From Chitinophaga sp. HK235 (lineage in GTDB: Bacteria > Bacteroidota > Bacteroidia > Chitinophagales > Chitinophagaceae), in assembly GCF_018255755.1 (NCBI RefSeq), contig NZ_CP073766.1, forward strand, positions 2,418,001 through 2,482,000: a stretch of 64,000 nucleotides of DNA, given 5' to 3'. Positions 7,736 to 16,578 of this stretch are shown here, piece after piece. Both the position numbers and the translations under genes were made by a program. A model generated the notes under the pieces. The model did not search any database. It was not told where the DNA came from and saw nothing but the letters and a program-made list of their open reading frames with translations. Position 1 is the first letter of the stretch. Each line of letters opens with the position of its first letter.

Positions 7736-10132
7736 TTAGTTATTGATAAGTGATTTTAATTTTTTGATACCTTTCTTTTTTTGTGTGTTTTCATGCCCGT
7801 AACCATAACCATAGCCGTAGCCATAACCACCGTAACCCGATGACCTTGAGGCTTTTACATCATTTATGATTAGATTGATTTTGGGCATTTTACCGTATAA
7901 ATATAAGTCTTTTGACACTTCCAGCTGCTGACGGAACGTATAACCCTGCCTTACCAGGTACAACGTAGCGTCTGCAAAACGGCCCAGCAGCTGGGCATCT
8001 GTCACCAGTCCTACGGGGGCGGTGTCGATGATGATATAGTCGAAATAGCGGCGCAGCTCTGTGAAGAGGTGTTCGGTAGACTCCAGCAGCATCAGTTCTG
8101 CCGGATTGGGCGGTATGGGCCCTGAAGAAATGACCTTCAGGTTTTCGTGTATGCCCGAGGGTTGTAAGATCTCGTTGATGCTGGCCCTTCCGATGGAATA
8201 ACTGCTAAAACCGGTGTGGTTGCTTAATCCCAGCCCTTCTGAGATCTTCGGTTTGCGGAGGTCCATTTCCAGGAGCACCACCTTTTTACCGGAGTAGGCC
8301 AGTACAGCAGCCAGGTTCACGGCTACAAACGATTTGCCTTCACCACTCATGCTGGAAGTGAGCAGTACGACTTTATCCTGTTTGCCCGACAAGATAAATT
8401 GCAGGTTGGTCCGGAGAGCGCGGAACTGTTCGGCCACATGGGTACCGCCGTCTTTGCTCACTACCAGTGACTGCTTATCAGTGCAGTGGCCTATTTCGGC
8501 CAGTACCGGCACCGGTGTCAGTGCTTTGATATCTTCCCTGCTCTGGATACGGGTATTGAGCAAGCCACGCAGATAGATCCATAAGGCCGGGATACCGGCG
8601 CCTGCTATCAGTGCCAGCAGGTATACCATTATCCGTTTAGGCTTGAACGGTAACGCGTCGCTTTTAGCCGGATCGATGATCCTGGCAATGGCCAGGTTGG
8701 ATGTTTTGGAGATAGCCGATTCTTCCCGCTTCTTCAGCAGGAACACGTACAGGTCCTGTTTGATGGCCTGCTGGCGGGAGAAGTCGAGGAACACCCTTTC
8801 TGCAGCAGGTACCTTGCGGATACGCTGGGAGAGGGAGTTGCTGTTGCGTTGCAGTTCTTCGATACTCAGCTCCACTCCTTTCCTGAAAGATTGTATGTTG
8901 CTCGCCAGGTCGCCGCGGATGCCGGACAGCTGGCGATCGAGGTTTACCACTACCGGGTTGGAAGGTGTGCTGGCCAGCAGCTGCCTTTCCCTTTCGAGCT
9001 GCAGGGTGTTGTATTTCTCTACCAGGCCTACGAAGGTAGGGTCCTGAACGATCATGGAAGAAGGGACTACTCTTTTGTTGTTTTTTTCGTCGCGGATATA
9101 TTCTTCCATGGAACTGATCACATTCAGTTTTACCTGTGCGTCTGTCAGCTGTTTCAGGTTGTCGCCGGTGCCGGACACCAGTAGTTTGGATTGTTCGGTG
9201 AGATCGGCCAGCTGGTTGTCTTGTTTAAACTGCTGGATGTTTCTTTCTACGCCCAGTAGTTCAGTGCTGACAATCCGCAGTCGTTTGTCAATAAAATCGA
9301 TGGTACTGTCGGCGATCCGGTTTTTATCTTCCACACTGGCGTGACGGTAAGCATCTATCAGTGTGTTGAGGATCTCCTCCCCTTTTCCCGGGATGGTGGT
9401 TGTCAGCGCCAGATCGATGGTACTCACCTGCTTATTGGGAATACTTACGTTGAGCTGTGTCATCAGATCGGCCACTGCATTGTCTATAGACACTACGTTC
9501 ACATCGTATTCTGCTTCGAGGCTATCAACCGTATGGTGTCTTGTGAGCGTCATAACGCCTTCGGGTAAACGAATTGTGTCACCCCAGGCACCGCGGAGAC
9601 TGAGGTCTTCCCGGTGGAGGGCAAAACTATCGCGGCCTTGGGGCCTCAAGGTATAACTCACCGCTGTGAGTGTATCTTTGAGCGACAGCCAGTGCATGGA
9701 AAAAGGCCGTTTATTAAACACTTCGGTCTTCTTCACCCTTCCTTCGGTGAAGTAGCGGACATTCAGTTCGAGGCTATTCACTACCTTTTCCGCGAGGGAA
9801 CGGGACTTCAGTATTTCCACTTCATTGTCGACGTTGCTTTTATTGGAGAACAGTTCCAGCTGTTGAAAGAGTTCTTCACCGGGGATATTACCTCCTTTCT
9901 GCTGATCCTGTACCAGTATTTTCGCATTGATGAGATAGTTGGGCGTAGCATACCGGAGGTATACCCATGCCAATGCGATGGTTAAAATGCCGCATAACAC
10001 AAACCAGTACCAGTTGGACAATACCTTGTCCAGGATGCTGCGCAGGTCCAGTACACGCTCATTTGACTCCTGTGGTCTACTGTGACCATTGGCAGAATGT
10101 TGTCCTTTAGAATAAATGTTCTCGTGCTGCAT
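7736..10132 (-). CDS. Wzc-like polysaccharide co-polymerase with C-terminal BY-kinase
   Basis: The 798-residue protein has an N-terminal Wzz-type domain with a membrane segment near residue 40, a long periplasmic coiled region (about 250-470), a second membrane helix near 510, and a cytoplasmic tyrosine kinase. The kinase shows Walker A SGEGKS (about 596-601), Walker A' LLEMDLRKPK (about 620-629) and Walker B YIIIDTAP (about 699-706). The tail has an alternating Tyr/Gly cluster (about 767-779) that is the expected autophosphorylation site, then a Lys-rich end. It regulates chain length and export with the Wza-like protein encoded 17 bp upstream. The length and fused kinase match the proteobacterial Wzc layout. 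Confidence 0.92.
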   Translation of the reverse strand: MQHENIYSKGQHSANGHSRPQESNERVLDLRSILDKVLSNWYWFVLCGILTIALAWVYLRYATPNYLINAKILVQDQQKGGNIPGEELFQQLELFSNKSNVDNEVEILKSRSLAEKVVNSLELNVRYFTEGRVKKTEVFNKRPFSMHWLSLKDTLTAVSYTLRPQGRDSFALHREDLSLRGAWGDTIRLPEGVMTLTRHHTVDSLEAEYDVNVVSIDNAVADLMTQLNVSIPNKQVSTIDLALTTTIPGKGEEILNTLIDAYRHASVEDKNRIADSTIDFIDKRLRIVSTELLGVERNIQQFKQDNQLADLTEQSKLLVSGTGDNLKQLTDAQVKLNVISSMEEYIRDEKNNKRVVPSSMIVQDPTFVGLVEKYNTLQLERERQLLASTPSNPVVVNLDRQLSGIRGDLASNIQSFRKGVELSIEELQRNSNSLSQRIRKVPAAERVFLDFSRQQAIKQDLYVFLLKKREESAISKTSNLAIARIIDPAKSDALPFKPKRIMVYLLALIAGAGIPALWIYLRGLLNTRIQSREDIKALTPVPVLAEIGHCTDKQSLVVSKDGGTHVAEQFRALRTNLQFILSGKQDKVVLLTSSMSGEGKSFVAVNLAAVLAYSGKKVVLLEMDLRKPKISEGLGLSNHTGFSSYSIGRASINEILQPSGIHENLKVISSGPIPPNPAELMLLESTEHLFTELRRYFDYIIIDTAPVGLVTDAQLLGRFADATLYLVRQGYTFRQQLEVSKDLYLYGKMPKINLIINDVKASRSSGYGGYGYGYGYGYGHENTQKKKGIKKLKSLINN

Positions 10133-10149
10133 GCAAATGTGTTAAGATA

Positions 10150-10959
10150 TTAGAATTTTATTCGTGTCAATAATACAATCAATACAGACAGGGCAGATGA
10201 AACGATGGTGATGTTTCTGAGTCTTGCACCATCTGTGGATGCGATCTTTGACTTATTCGGTTCAACATATACCACATCTCCCTGTTGCAGATAGTAATAG
10301 GGAGAAGTAAACAGATTGGTATTATTCAGGTTGAATCTTACAAACTCTTTCTTGTTATCCTTTTCCCTGATGAGCAGGACATTCTCTCTTTTACCGTAGA
10401 TGGTAAGGTCTCCGGCCATGCCTATTGCATCGAGCAGGGTCACTTTTTCATTGGGCATCACGTAGGTAGATGGCCTTGCCACTTCTCCCAGTACGGTCAC
10501 TCTGAAGTTGGCCAGTCTTACGTTTACCACCGGGTCTTTGTAGAACTCGGCGGCTTTGGCTTTTATTTCATCCCGGACCTGGCTGGTGGATTTGTCTTTC
10601 ACCAGCATTTTACCGATCAGTGGAAGGGTGATATATCCTTCTTTGTCAACCAGGTATCCGCTAACGCCGCTGCTGTTGACAGTAGCACCAGTACCAGGTG
10701 TGCCGGTTACCGGCCAGCTGGCGGTGTTCTGCTGGTTGAGCAGTACGGTGGCTGCGGGGTCCAGTGTCTGGATGCTGACCTGCAGGATATCATCTACCTG
10801 GATGACAGGTGTTTTATACATCGCCTCAGCCACTTCCTTGTTGGGCAGTGAGTCTGGCACATCTTTAAAATAAGAGATGTTCTTTGGCGTTGCACAGGAG
10901 AACAGGCAAATGCTGACAATGCCTGCCATCAACCAGTCTGCCCATCCACGTTTCTTCAT
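10150..10959 (-). CDS. Polysaccharide export lipoprotein (Wza-like, Poly_export/SLBB)
   Basis: From the Met at 10959 the protein has 269 residues and a lipoprotein signal ending LFSC, so it should be anchored in the outer membrane. The Poly_export domain (about residues 50-140) contains VDDILQVSIQTLDP and GYLVDKEGYITLPLIGKM; one SLBB-like unit (NFRVTVLGEVARPSTYVMPNEK) follows. A C-terminal hydrophobic segment (NITIVSSALSVLIVLLTRI) may be the outer-membrane helix seen in Wza. Upstream in-frame Met codons at 10971, 11001 and 11046 exist; 10959 places the signal peptide at the very start. It pairs with the Wzc-like kinase downstream. Confidence 0.88.
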   Translation of the reverse strand: MKKRGWADWLMAGIVSICLFSCATPKNISYFKDVPDSLPNKEVAEAMYKTPVIQVDDILQVSIQTLDPAATVLLNQQNTASWPVTGTPGTGATVNSSGVSGYLVDKEGYITLPLIGKMLVKDKSTSQVRDEIKAKAAEFYKDPVVNVRLANFRVTVLGEVARPSTYVMPNEKVTLLDAIGMAGDLTIYGKRENVLLIREKDNKKEFVRFNLNNTNLFTSPYYYLQQGDVVYVEPNKSKIASTDGARLRNITIVSSALSVLIVLLTRIKF

Positions 10960-11084
10960 AAAACAGAGCATTGCTCCTTGTTCCCGGGTGAAAAACTTCA
11001 TATTGACTCTCGTTTTTTTCAGGCAATAAAGGGCCGGTCCAGGCAACGGAGTGCACTGGCGGTGTAACCTTCACTGCGCAATGA

Positions 11085-13028
11085 TTACATTTTTATTTTG
11101 TCCTTATCCAATTCTTCGTAGGCCGAATTTTTACTAATAAATTCCGGCACCAGCTTTTTCATTAGTGCTACCGTTGGCGTCAGGTAATGTTGTTGGGCAG
11201 ATGCGATCAGTTGTGTAACTTTTTCATCTACCTCTGCAAAAGAATAGCTACGTACTTTTGCGATCATAATTTTTTCGTGATAGGTAGGTAAAGTATTTTC
11301 TGCATTGTTCAACAGTTCTTCGTATAACTTCTCTCCGGGCCTTAATCCTGAGTATACGATCTGGATATCCCTTCCTGGCTCTTTACCGGCCATACGGATC
11401 ATTTTCTTTGCCAGATCGGCCACTTTCATGGGTTTGCCCATATCGAAAACAAATATCTCGCCACCTTGTCCCATAGCGCCGGCTTCGAGTACCAGCTGGC
11501 AGGCTTCAGGGATGGTCATGAAATAGCGGGTGATTTCCGGGTGCGTTACCGTAAGTGGTCCGCCGCTTTCCAGTTGTTTCTTGAAGCGGGGTATTACGGA
11601 GCCGTTGGAGCCCAGCACATTCCCAAAGCGGGTAGTGATAAACCGGGTGGGAGGCAAACCAAATACCGGTCCTGTTTTTTTAAAGTGCTCGTTGATTTTA
11701 TTACTAAAGGATTGTGTGAAGATTTCGGCGATGCGTTTGGAGGCGCCCATCACGTTGGTAGGATTGACGGCTTTGTCTGTAGACACCATCACAAATTTCT
11801 CCACGCCAAATTCTGCCGCTAATTCCGCCATGATCTTGGTTCCCAGCACATTGTTCATCACGGCGATGGAAGGATTTTTTTCCATCATGGGCACGTGTTT
11901 ATATGCGGCCGCGTGGTACACGACAGCAGGAGCATATACTTCAAACAGCTGCTGCATGCGGCTTCTGTCACATACATTACCAATGAAGGGTATGATTGGA
12001 ACATTGGTCCCTGTCTCTGCCATCTCGAGTTCCAGTTCATGTAAAGGTGTTTCGGCCTTATCACAGAGGATGATTACCGCAGGTTCGTAGCGGATCACCT
12101 GTCTTACTATTTCGCTGCCAATAGAGCCGGCAGCACCGGTTACCAGGATACTCTTATGTTTGAGTTCATGGTTCAGCTGTTCATTTTTAATATCGATCAC
12201 AGATCTTTCCAGCAGGTCCTCAATATTGATATCTTTCAACTGTATACTGTTTTGTGTACCATCGATCCATTGATTGACAGGGATGATTTTCTGTACTTTA
12301 ATATTCAGTGCTATACATTCTTCCACCAGTTCATTCAGGTGCAGTGGGTCGAGATGTTCATCGGGGATGAGCAGCAGGGATACTTTCCCTTGTTTGACCA
12401 TTTTAAACAGCTGTCCTTTGCGGGAAACGTATACAGGCGTACCTTCTATGGATTTTCCTGCATGTGCGTTGGTATCAGCCAGGAATGCAACTATTCGTAT
12501 ATCCGTTTCCGGATTTTCGTTGATGGCTTTACGTAACATCAGGCTGGTAAGGCTGGTATGATAGATAGCAGCCCTTACTTTATTGACAGAGCGGAAGTTT
12601 TTATAGTATTTAAATATCCACTTCACCAACAGCCGGTATGACAAGAGGAGAAAGGAAGTGATAAAGAAATTGATCAATACAACGGAGAGGGGGAAATAAT
12701 TCACTTCGGGGTCGAGCACATGGCTGTATCCAATAGACAGATAGATACAACAGCTGATGATATTGAGGCAGGCGATGTTGCCAATATCAGCCAGGCTGGT
12801 ATGTCTGACGATGCCGCGGTATGTACGCAACAGCAGCGACAATACCAGATGAATGCCTAATACAATAAGGGAGATCTTTTCCAGCGGATAGGGAGTGAGG
12901 GCCTCCATATCAAAGTTCAGCCTGAGCAGAAAGGCAAGATTAATGGCGAGGACGGAACACCCGAGGTCCAGCAGCAGGATAAGCCATGACGGGGTAATCC
13001 ATGATGATCTATACACCATAGGTTTCAA
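11085..13028 (-). CDS. Membrane-bound nucleotide-sugar 4,6-dehydratase (WbpM/PglF/CapD-like)
   Basis: The 647-residue protein has four N-terminal membrane helices (residues 12-140), a CoA-binding-like Rossmann domain (about 150-260) and a catalytic SDR domain with GAAGSIG at 298-304. The active-site stretch STDKAVNPTNVMGASKR carries Asp418, Lys419, Met427 and Lys431; Met in place of the usual Tyr is typical of the long WbpM/PglF type, which makes UDP-4-keto-6-deoxy-GlcNAc. This gives the precursor for bacillosamine- or QuiNAc/FucNAc-like sugars and often supplies the first sugar of the repeat unit. It is the first gene of the visible operon, with a long gene-free region upstream. Confidence 0.9.
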   Translation of the reverse strand: MKPMVYRSSWITPSWLILLLDLGCSVLAINLAFLLRLNFDMEALTPYPLEKISLIVLGIHLVLSLLLRTYRGIVRHTSLADIGNIACLNIISCCIYLSIGYSHVLDPEVNYFPLSVVLINFFITSFLLLSYRLLVKWIFKYYKNFRSVNKVRAAIYHTSLTSLMLRKAINENPETDIRIVAFLADTNAHAGKSIEGTPVYVSRKGQLFKMVKQGKVSLLLIPDEHLDPLHLNELVEECIALNIKVQKIIPVNQWIDGTQNSIQLKDINIEDLLERSVIDIKNEQLNHELKHKSILVTGAAGSIGSEIVRQVIRYEPAVIILCDKAETPLHELELEMAETGTNVPIIPFIGNVCDRSRMQQLFEVYAPAVVYHAAAYKHVPMMEKNPSIAVMNNVLGTKIMAELAAEFGVEKFVMVSTDKAVNPTNVMGASKRIAEIFTQSFSNKINEHFKKTGPVFGLPPTRFITTRFGNVLGSNGSVIPRFKKQLESGGPLTVTHPEITRYFMTIPEACQLVLEAGAMGQGGEIFVFDMGKPMKVADLAKKMIRMAGKEPGRDIQIVYSGLRPGEKLYEELLNNAENTLPTYHEKIMIAKVRSYSFAEVDEKVTQLIASAQQHYLTPTVALMKKLVPEFISKNSAYEELDKDKIKM

Positions 13029-13703
13029 TAATAGATACGGTTAAAAAATATTGCTCGTCCAATCGGGCAGAGTCGCGCAGTATAGGTTTTCATAGAAGCG
13101 CTCTACTCTCCTGTCAGATCAGCTAAGGTTTGGTTCGCATTTATCGGTTTTCAACTTTTGCAAAGTAAATATTAAATTTTGATTTCTACTCATTATGAAA
13201 AAGTAAACAGCAAAATTTTTTTAATACTGCACACATTGCGATCCAATCGACTCAAACGACAGGATTATAAAGGCAGGTATAAAAACCTTACCTGGACTGT
13301 AATATGTATCCGGGGGCCTGTTCGCATACAGGTTTAAAAATTCGGACAGCTAACATTACAGATAACAGAAAAAAAACTACATCAGCAACAATAGTTGCTA
13401 TACAGATAAGACAATCTCAATACCTTCTCAAATGATTTATTGTTCAGATGACAGTCATTTCCGTTCGTTAGGTTTTCCTGCGCTAACACGCTGAATAAAT
13501 GATACATGGTCTTTAGATTTTTCCTGGTTAACTAAGTTCGCTATATGGTTAAAATAAGTTCTTTTTCTAAAGTTGCTTAGTGACGGCGGAGGGAACAAAC
13601 ACCATACCAAACTTTCACAAAACAATGCATTTGTGTTTGTAAACCATCAATTTATTCATAAAAGTAAATGATTTTTTGAATAATCCCTAAAGAGAAAATG
13701 AAA
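13029..13703. other. 675-bp gene-free region upstream of the exopolysaccharide operon
   Basis: No credible open frame is present on either strand. The stretch is clearly A+T-rich compared with its neighbours. It must hold the 3' end of the lut transcript and the promoter of the exopolysaccharide operon, both minus strand. A near-match to the Bacteroidota -7 box (TTACTTTG on the minus strand, from about 13160) lies about 130 bp before the first gene, without a clear -33 box. A short inverted repeat, AGCAAC/GTTGCT (13384-13399), is followed on the minus strand by a T-run and might be a weak terminator. Nothing else was recognised. Confidence 0.5.
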
Positions 13704-14273
13704 TTAACCTACAACAAACACGACGAGGCTCTTTGCGCCGTGGGCGCCTAATACGAGGGATTGCTCTATGTCAGCGGTTTTAGAGGGGCCGGCAATGAAT
13801 ACACCGAAGCCGGATTGGGGGGCACCAATTTTTTCATAGGCCTCGTGCATGGTTGCCAATATCCGTTGCCGTGGTAATATAATAGCGAGGTGCTGACAGA
13901 TAAAAGGTAACACTCTTATATGTATATCCTGTTCCGTTAGCCAGATGGCTCCGTTTTCAGCCACGCCCCATTGCCCGGGCACGATGGCCATGTCCACATC
14001 TTCCAGCAGATGCGGATCTTCGTTTATCCATTCCCGTGAATCAGCAGCAGCTGATATTACCCTGCTGAGATGGGGGTAATGCTGGGCCAGCAAGGCGGGA
14101 ATCTCAGCAGTATCACTGATCTCAAACAAACTGCCACCCAGTCCTTCCAACACTTTGCGATAAGCATCCAGCGTTGCCGGCATAGAGCCTGACAGCCCAT
14201 CCAAAGATGGCAATGCGGAAGATCCTGGTTGATTTTCTCTTACGGCTCTGAGTATCTGTTCCCTGCTGCTCAT
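13704..14273 (-). CDS. lutC: Lactate utilisation protein C (LUD domain)
   Basis: The 189-residue protein is a LUD-domain (formerly DUF162) protein. It starts MSSREQILRAVR and contains AIVPGQWGVAENGAIWLTEQ and the C-terminal GFGVFIAGPSKTADIEQSLVLGAHGAKSL, which carry the conserved residues of LutC/YkgG. With LutA and LutB it forms the L-lactate oxidation complex that delivers electrons to the quinone pool. It is the last gene of the lutABC run, 23 bp after lutB. The length is a little shorter than Bacillus LutC but usual for Bacteroidota. Confidence 0.88.
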   Translation of the reverse strand: MSSREQILRAVRENQPGSSALPSLDGLSGSMPATLDAYRKVLEGLGGSLFEISDTAEIPALLAQHYPHLSRVISAAADSREWINEDPHLLEDVDMAIVPGQWGVAENGAIWLTEQDIHIRVLPFICQHLAIILPRQRILATMHEAYEKIGAPQSGFGVFIAGPSKTADIEQSLVLGAHGAKSLVVFVVG

Positions 14274-14296
14274 ATCAATATCTTATTTGCTAATGG

Positions 14297-15679
14297 TTAT
14301 TTTTTGTTTTTCTTGTTTTGTGCATACCATTCGGAGAATGATTGTGCCGGCGGTGCGGGCAGCTCCCGTTGTTTATACCAGGGGTTCAAACGATTGTTGA
14401 CCATACCCGGGAAGGCACGCATTACCCAGCGACCCATTTTACCGGCTTTTTTGTAGTTGCCTGGTTGGGACAGCACTGCGCTCATAATCTTCATACCTGC
14501 TGATTTCATACCGGTAGTATGTCCTTCCTGTACCAACACCTGCCGCCATTTATACAACTGCTGATGAATATCAATTTTTACAGGGCATACATTGGAGCAG
14601 GAGCCACATAAGGTAGAAGCAAAAGGCAGGTCCGCATAATCCTTCATATTGAGGTTAGGTGCCAGGATAGCCCCAATAGGGCCTGCTACCGCCGTGTGGT
14701 AACTATGACCGCCACTACGCCGGTATACCGGGCAGGTATTCATACAGGCACCACAACGGATACACTTTAATGAGTTACGGAAATCCTCGCGTCCTAATTG
14801 CCGGGAGCGTCCATTATCCACCAGAACGATGTGCAGCTCCTGGCCGGGGGCCGGTTTTCTGAAATGGCTGGAATAAGTGGTGATCGGCTGACCTGTGGCA
14901 CTGCGTGCCAGCAGCCGCAGAAACACGCCCAGGTGCTTACGCTGCGGGATGATCTTTTCGATACCCATACAGGCAATGTGCACATCGGCCAGATGAGCAC
15001 CCATATCGGCATTACCTTCGTTGGTGCATACCACCATTTCTCCGGTTTCGGCCACAGCAAAATTAACACCGGTAATAGCGGCCTTTGATTGAAGAAACTC
15101 CTTACGCAGATGCTGGCGGGCCGCTGCTGTGAGAAACTGCGGATCAGCATTGCCGGCAGGTGTGCCCAGGTGTTCATGAAACAGCTCCCCTATCTCCTCT
15201 TTCTTTTTATGGATACAAGGCAATACAATATGACTGGGTGGTTCTTCCGCCAGCTGTACAATCCTCTCTCCCAGGTCGGTATCTATTACTTCGATACCAT
15301 TGGCCATGAGATGCGGATTGAGGTGACACTCTTCGGTGAGCATGGACTTGCTCTTCACCATTCGTTTTACACCATGTTTTTGAAGGATGCTTGTCACGAT
15401 GCGGTTATGCTCCGCCGCATCTGCCGCCCAGTGGACGATAGCACCATTCTGTAATGCCTGTTGTTCGAACTGTATCAGATAGTCGTGCAGGTTACCCAGC
15501 ACGTTTAATTTAATCTGTGAGGCTGTTTCCCGGAGCAGCTCCCATTCAGGGATACTCCAGGCCTGGCGGTCACGCTTGGCTCTTACCCACCACAATGTTT
15601 CATCATGCCAGTTTACTCTTGGCTCGTCTTCATTAAACTTGTCCGCCAGTGTAGCGTGATCAGTTGTTGGCCTGTTCAT
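14297..15679 (-). CDS. lutB: Lactate utilisation iron-sulfur protein B
   Basis: The 460-residue protein has an N-terminal LUD domain and a C-terminal ferredoxin-like part with two cysteine clusters, CIRCGACMNTCPVYRR and STLCGSCSNVCPVKI, each able to bind a [4Fe-4S] centre. The early stretch RVNWHDETLWWVRAKRD is characteristic of LutB/YkgF. The start at 15679 (MNRPTTDHATLADKF) overlaps the end of lutA by 20 nt, which suggests translational coupling; an upstream in-frame ATG at 15706 would deepen the overlap. The protein relays electrons within the LutABC lactate oxidase complex in the cytoplasm. Confidence 0.92.
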   Translation of the reverse strand: MNRPTTDHATLADKFNEDEPRVNWHDETLWWVRAKRDRQAWSIPEWELLRETASQIKLNVLGNLHDYLIQFEQQALQNGAIVHWAADAAEHNRIVTSILQKHGVKRMVKSKSMLTEECHLNPHLMANGIEVIDTDLGERIVQLAEEPPSHIVLPCIHKKKEEIGELFHEHLGTPAGNADPQFLTAAARQHLRKEFLQSKAAITGVNFAVAETGEMVVCTNEGNADMGAHLADVHIACMGIEKIIPQRKHLGVFLRLLARSATGQPITTYSSHFRKPAPGQELHIVLVDNGRSRQLGREDFRNSLKCIRCGACMNTCPVYRRSGGHSYHTAVAGPIGAILAPNLNMKDYADLPFASTLCGSCSNVCPVKIDIHQQLYKWRQVLVQEGHTTGMKSAGMKIMSAVLSQPGNYKKAGKMGRWVMRAFPGMVNNRLNPWYKQRELPAPPAQSFSEWYAQNKKNKK

Positions 15680-16439
15680 CGGCTGTTTGATTGAGGATTT
15701 CAGCAATATGCATCACTTTCACCGGCTGATGCTGACGGCGGAGGATACCTTCCAGGTGCATGAGACAGCTCACGTCTGTACCGGTGATAACGGTAGCACC
15801 ACTTTTAACGTGATCGGCTACACGATCTTTTCCCATTTTTACGGAGACTGCTTCTTCTGTTACACAGAAAGTTCCGCCGAAGCCGCAGCACTCGTCTTTT
15901 CTGCCCAGTTCCACCAGCTCCAGGCCGGCCACCATACGCAGCAGCTGTTCCGGTTTGGAGAAAGGGGCCGCCACCAGTTCACTCATCTGTGCAAGGCCTA
16001 GCCCCCGCTGTCCGTGACAGCTCTGGTGCAGCCCTACCTTACAGGGAAAACGTGCCGGCAGCGCGTTCACTTTTAATATATCCGTCAGAAATTCGGTCAG
16101 TTCATATATGCGGGACCGTATGTTGGCAGCAGCTGTTTCGCTGGCCGGATCGTGCAGATGTTCCTTTATATGCAGCACACAGCTGCCGGAAGGAGCCACG
16201 ATGTAATCGTAGGCCGCAAAATTGCGGACAAACAGACTATTACATTGATGTGTCAGATGCTCATATCCCGAATTAGCCATGGGCTGACCACAACAGGTCT
16301 GCCCCTGCGGGTATTCCACCTCACAACCCAGTTTCTGCAATAGCTCCAGGGTGGCGATGCCTACCTGTGGATAAAACTGATCAATATAACACGGTATAAA
16401 TAATCCTACTTTCACAGTCGCAGTGATTTTAATGGTCAT
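15660..16439 (-). CDS. lutA: Lactate utilisation protein A (CCG-domain Fe-S oxidoreductase)
   Basis: From the ATG at 16439 the product has 259 residues. It contains the two CCG domains of the LutA/GlpC/HdrB family: GQTCCGQPMANSGY in the first half and KDECCGFGGTFCV in the second, with CHGQRGLG between them. The early FIPCYIDQFYPQVG is nearly diagnostic for LutA. The frame extends to 16469, but a perfect TAnnTTTG box (16451-16458) lies inside that extension, so the start must be downstream. A GTG at 16415, giving MKVGLFIPCYID, is an equally plausible start. It is the first gene of lutABC. Confidence 0.9.
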   Translation of the reverse strand: MTIKITATVKVGLFIPCYIDQFYPQVGIATLELLQKLGCEVEYPQGQTCCGQPMANSGYEHLTHQCNSLFVRNFAAYDYIVAPSGSCVLHIKEHLHDPASETAAANIRSRIYELTEFLTDILKVNALPARFPCKVGLHQSCHGQRGLGLAQMSELVAAPFSKPEQLLRMVAGLELVELGRKDECCGFGGTFCVTEEAVSVKMGKDRVADHVKSGATVITGTDVSCLMHLEGILRRQHQPVKVMHIAEILNQTADEQANN

Positions 16440-16450
16440 TTCCTGATCTG

Positions 16451-16458
16451 CAAATTTA
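16451..16458 (-). promoter_or_regulatory. -7 box (TAAATTTG) of the lutABC promoter
   Basis: TAAATTTG on the minus strand matches the Bacteroidota consensus TAnnTTTG exactly and ends 11 nt before the lutA ATG at 16439. No clear -33 TTG is present. A small inverted repeat, GGGAG-GAATA-CTCCC, lies just upstream (16471-16485) and could be an operator. The very short leader is one reason to consider the GTG start at 16415. Confidence 0.5.
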
Positions 16459-16521
16459 GCGGCTGCCACGGGAGTATTCCTCCCTCTTTTTTACCGGTTA
16501 CTAACTTATTTTTCACTGGTA

Positions 16522-16555
16522 ATAAATAAAAAGGCCGGGATGGAATCCCCGGCCT
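16522..16555 (-). terminator. Rho-independent terminator of the 16579-17139 lipoprotein gene
   Basis: On the minus strand AGGCCGGGGATTCCATCCCGGCCT forms a G+C-rich stem of about 8 bp followed directly by TTTTTATTTATT. It lies 24 bp past the stop codon of the lipoprotein gene and separates it from lutA. Confidence 0.85.
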
Positions 16556-16578
16556 GTCCTATACTTTATGTATTTGCT

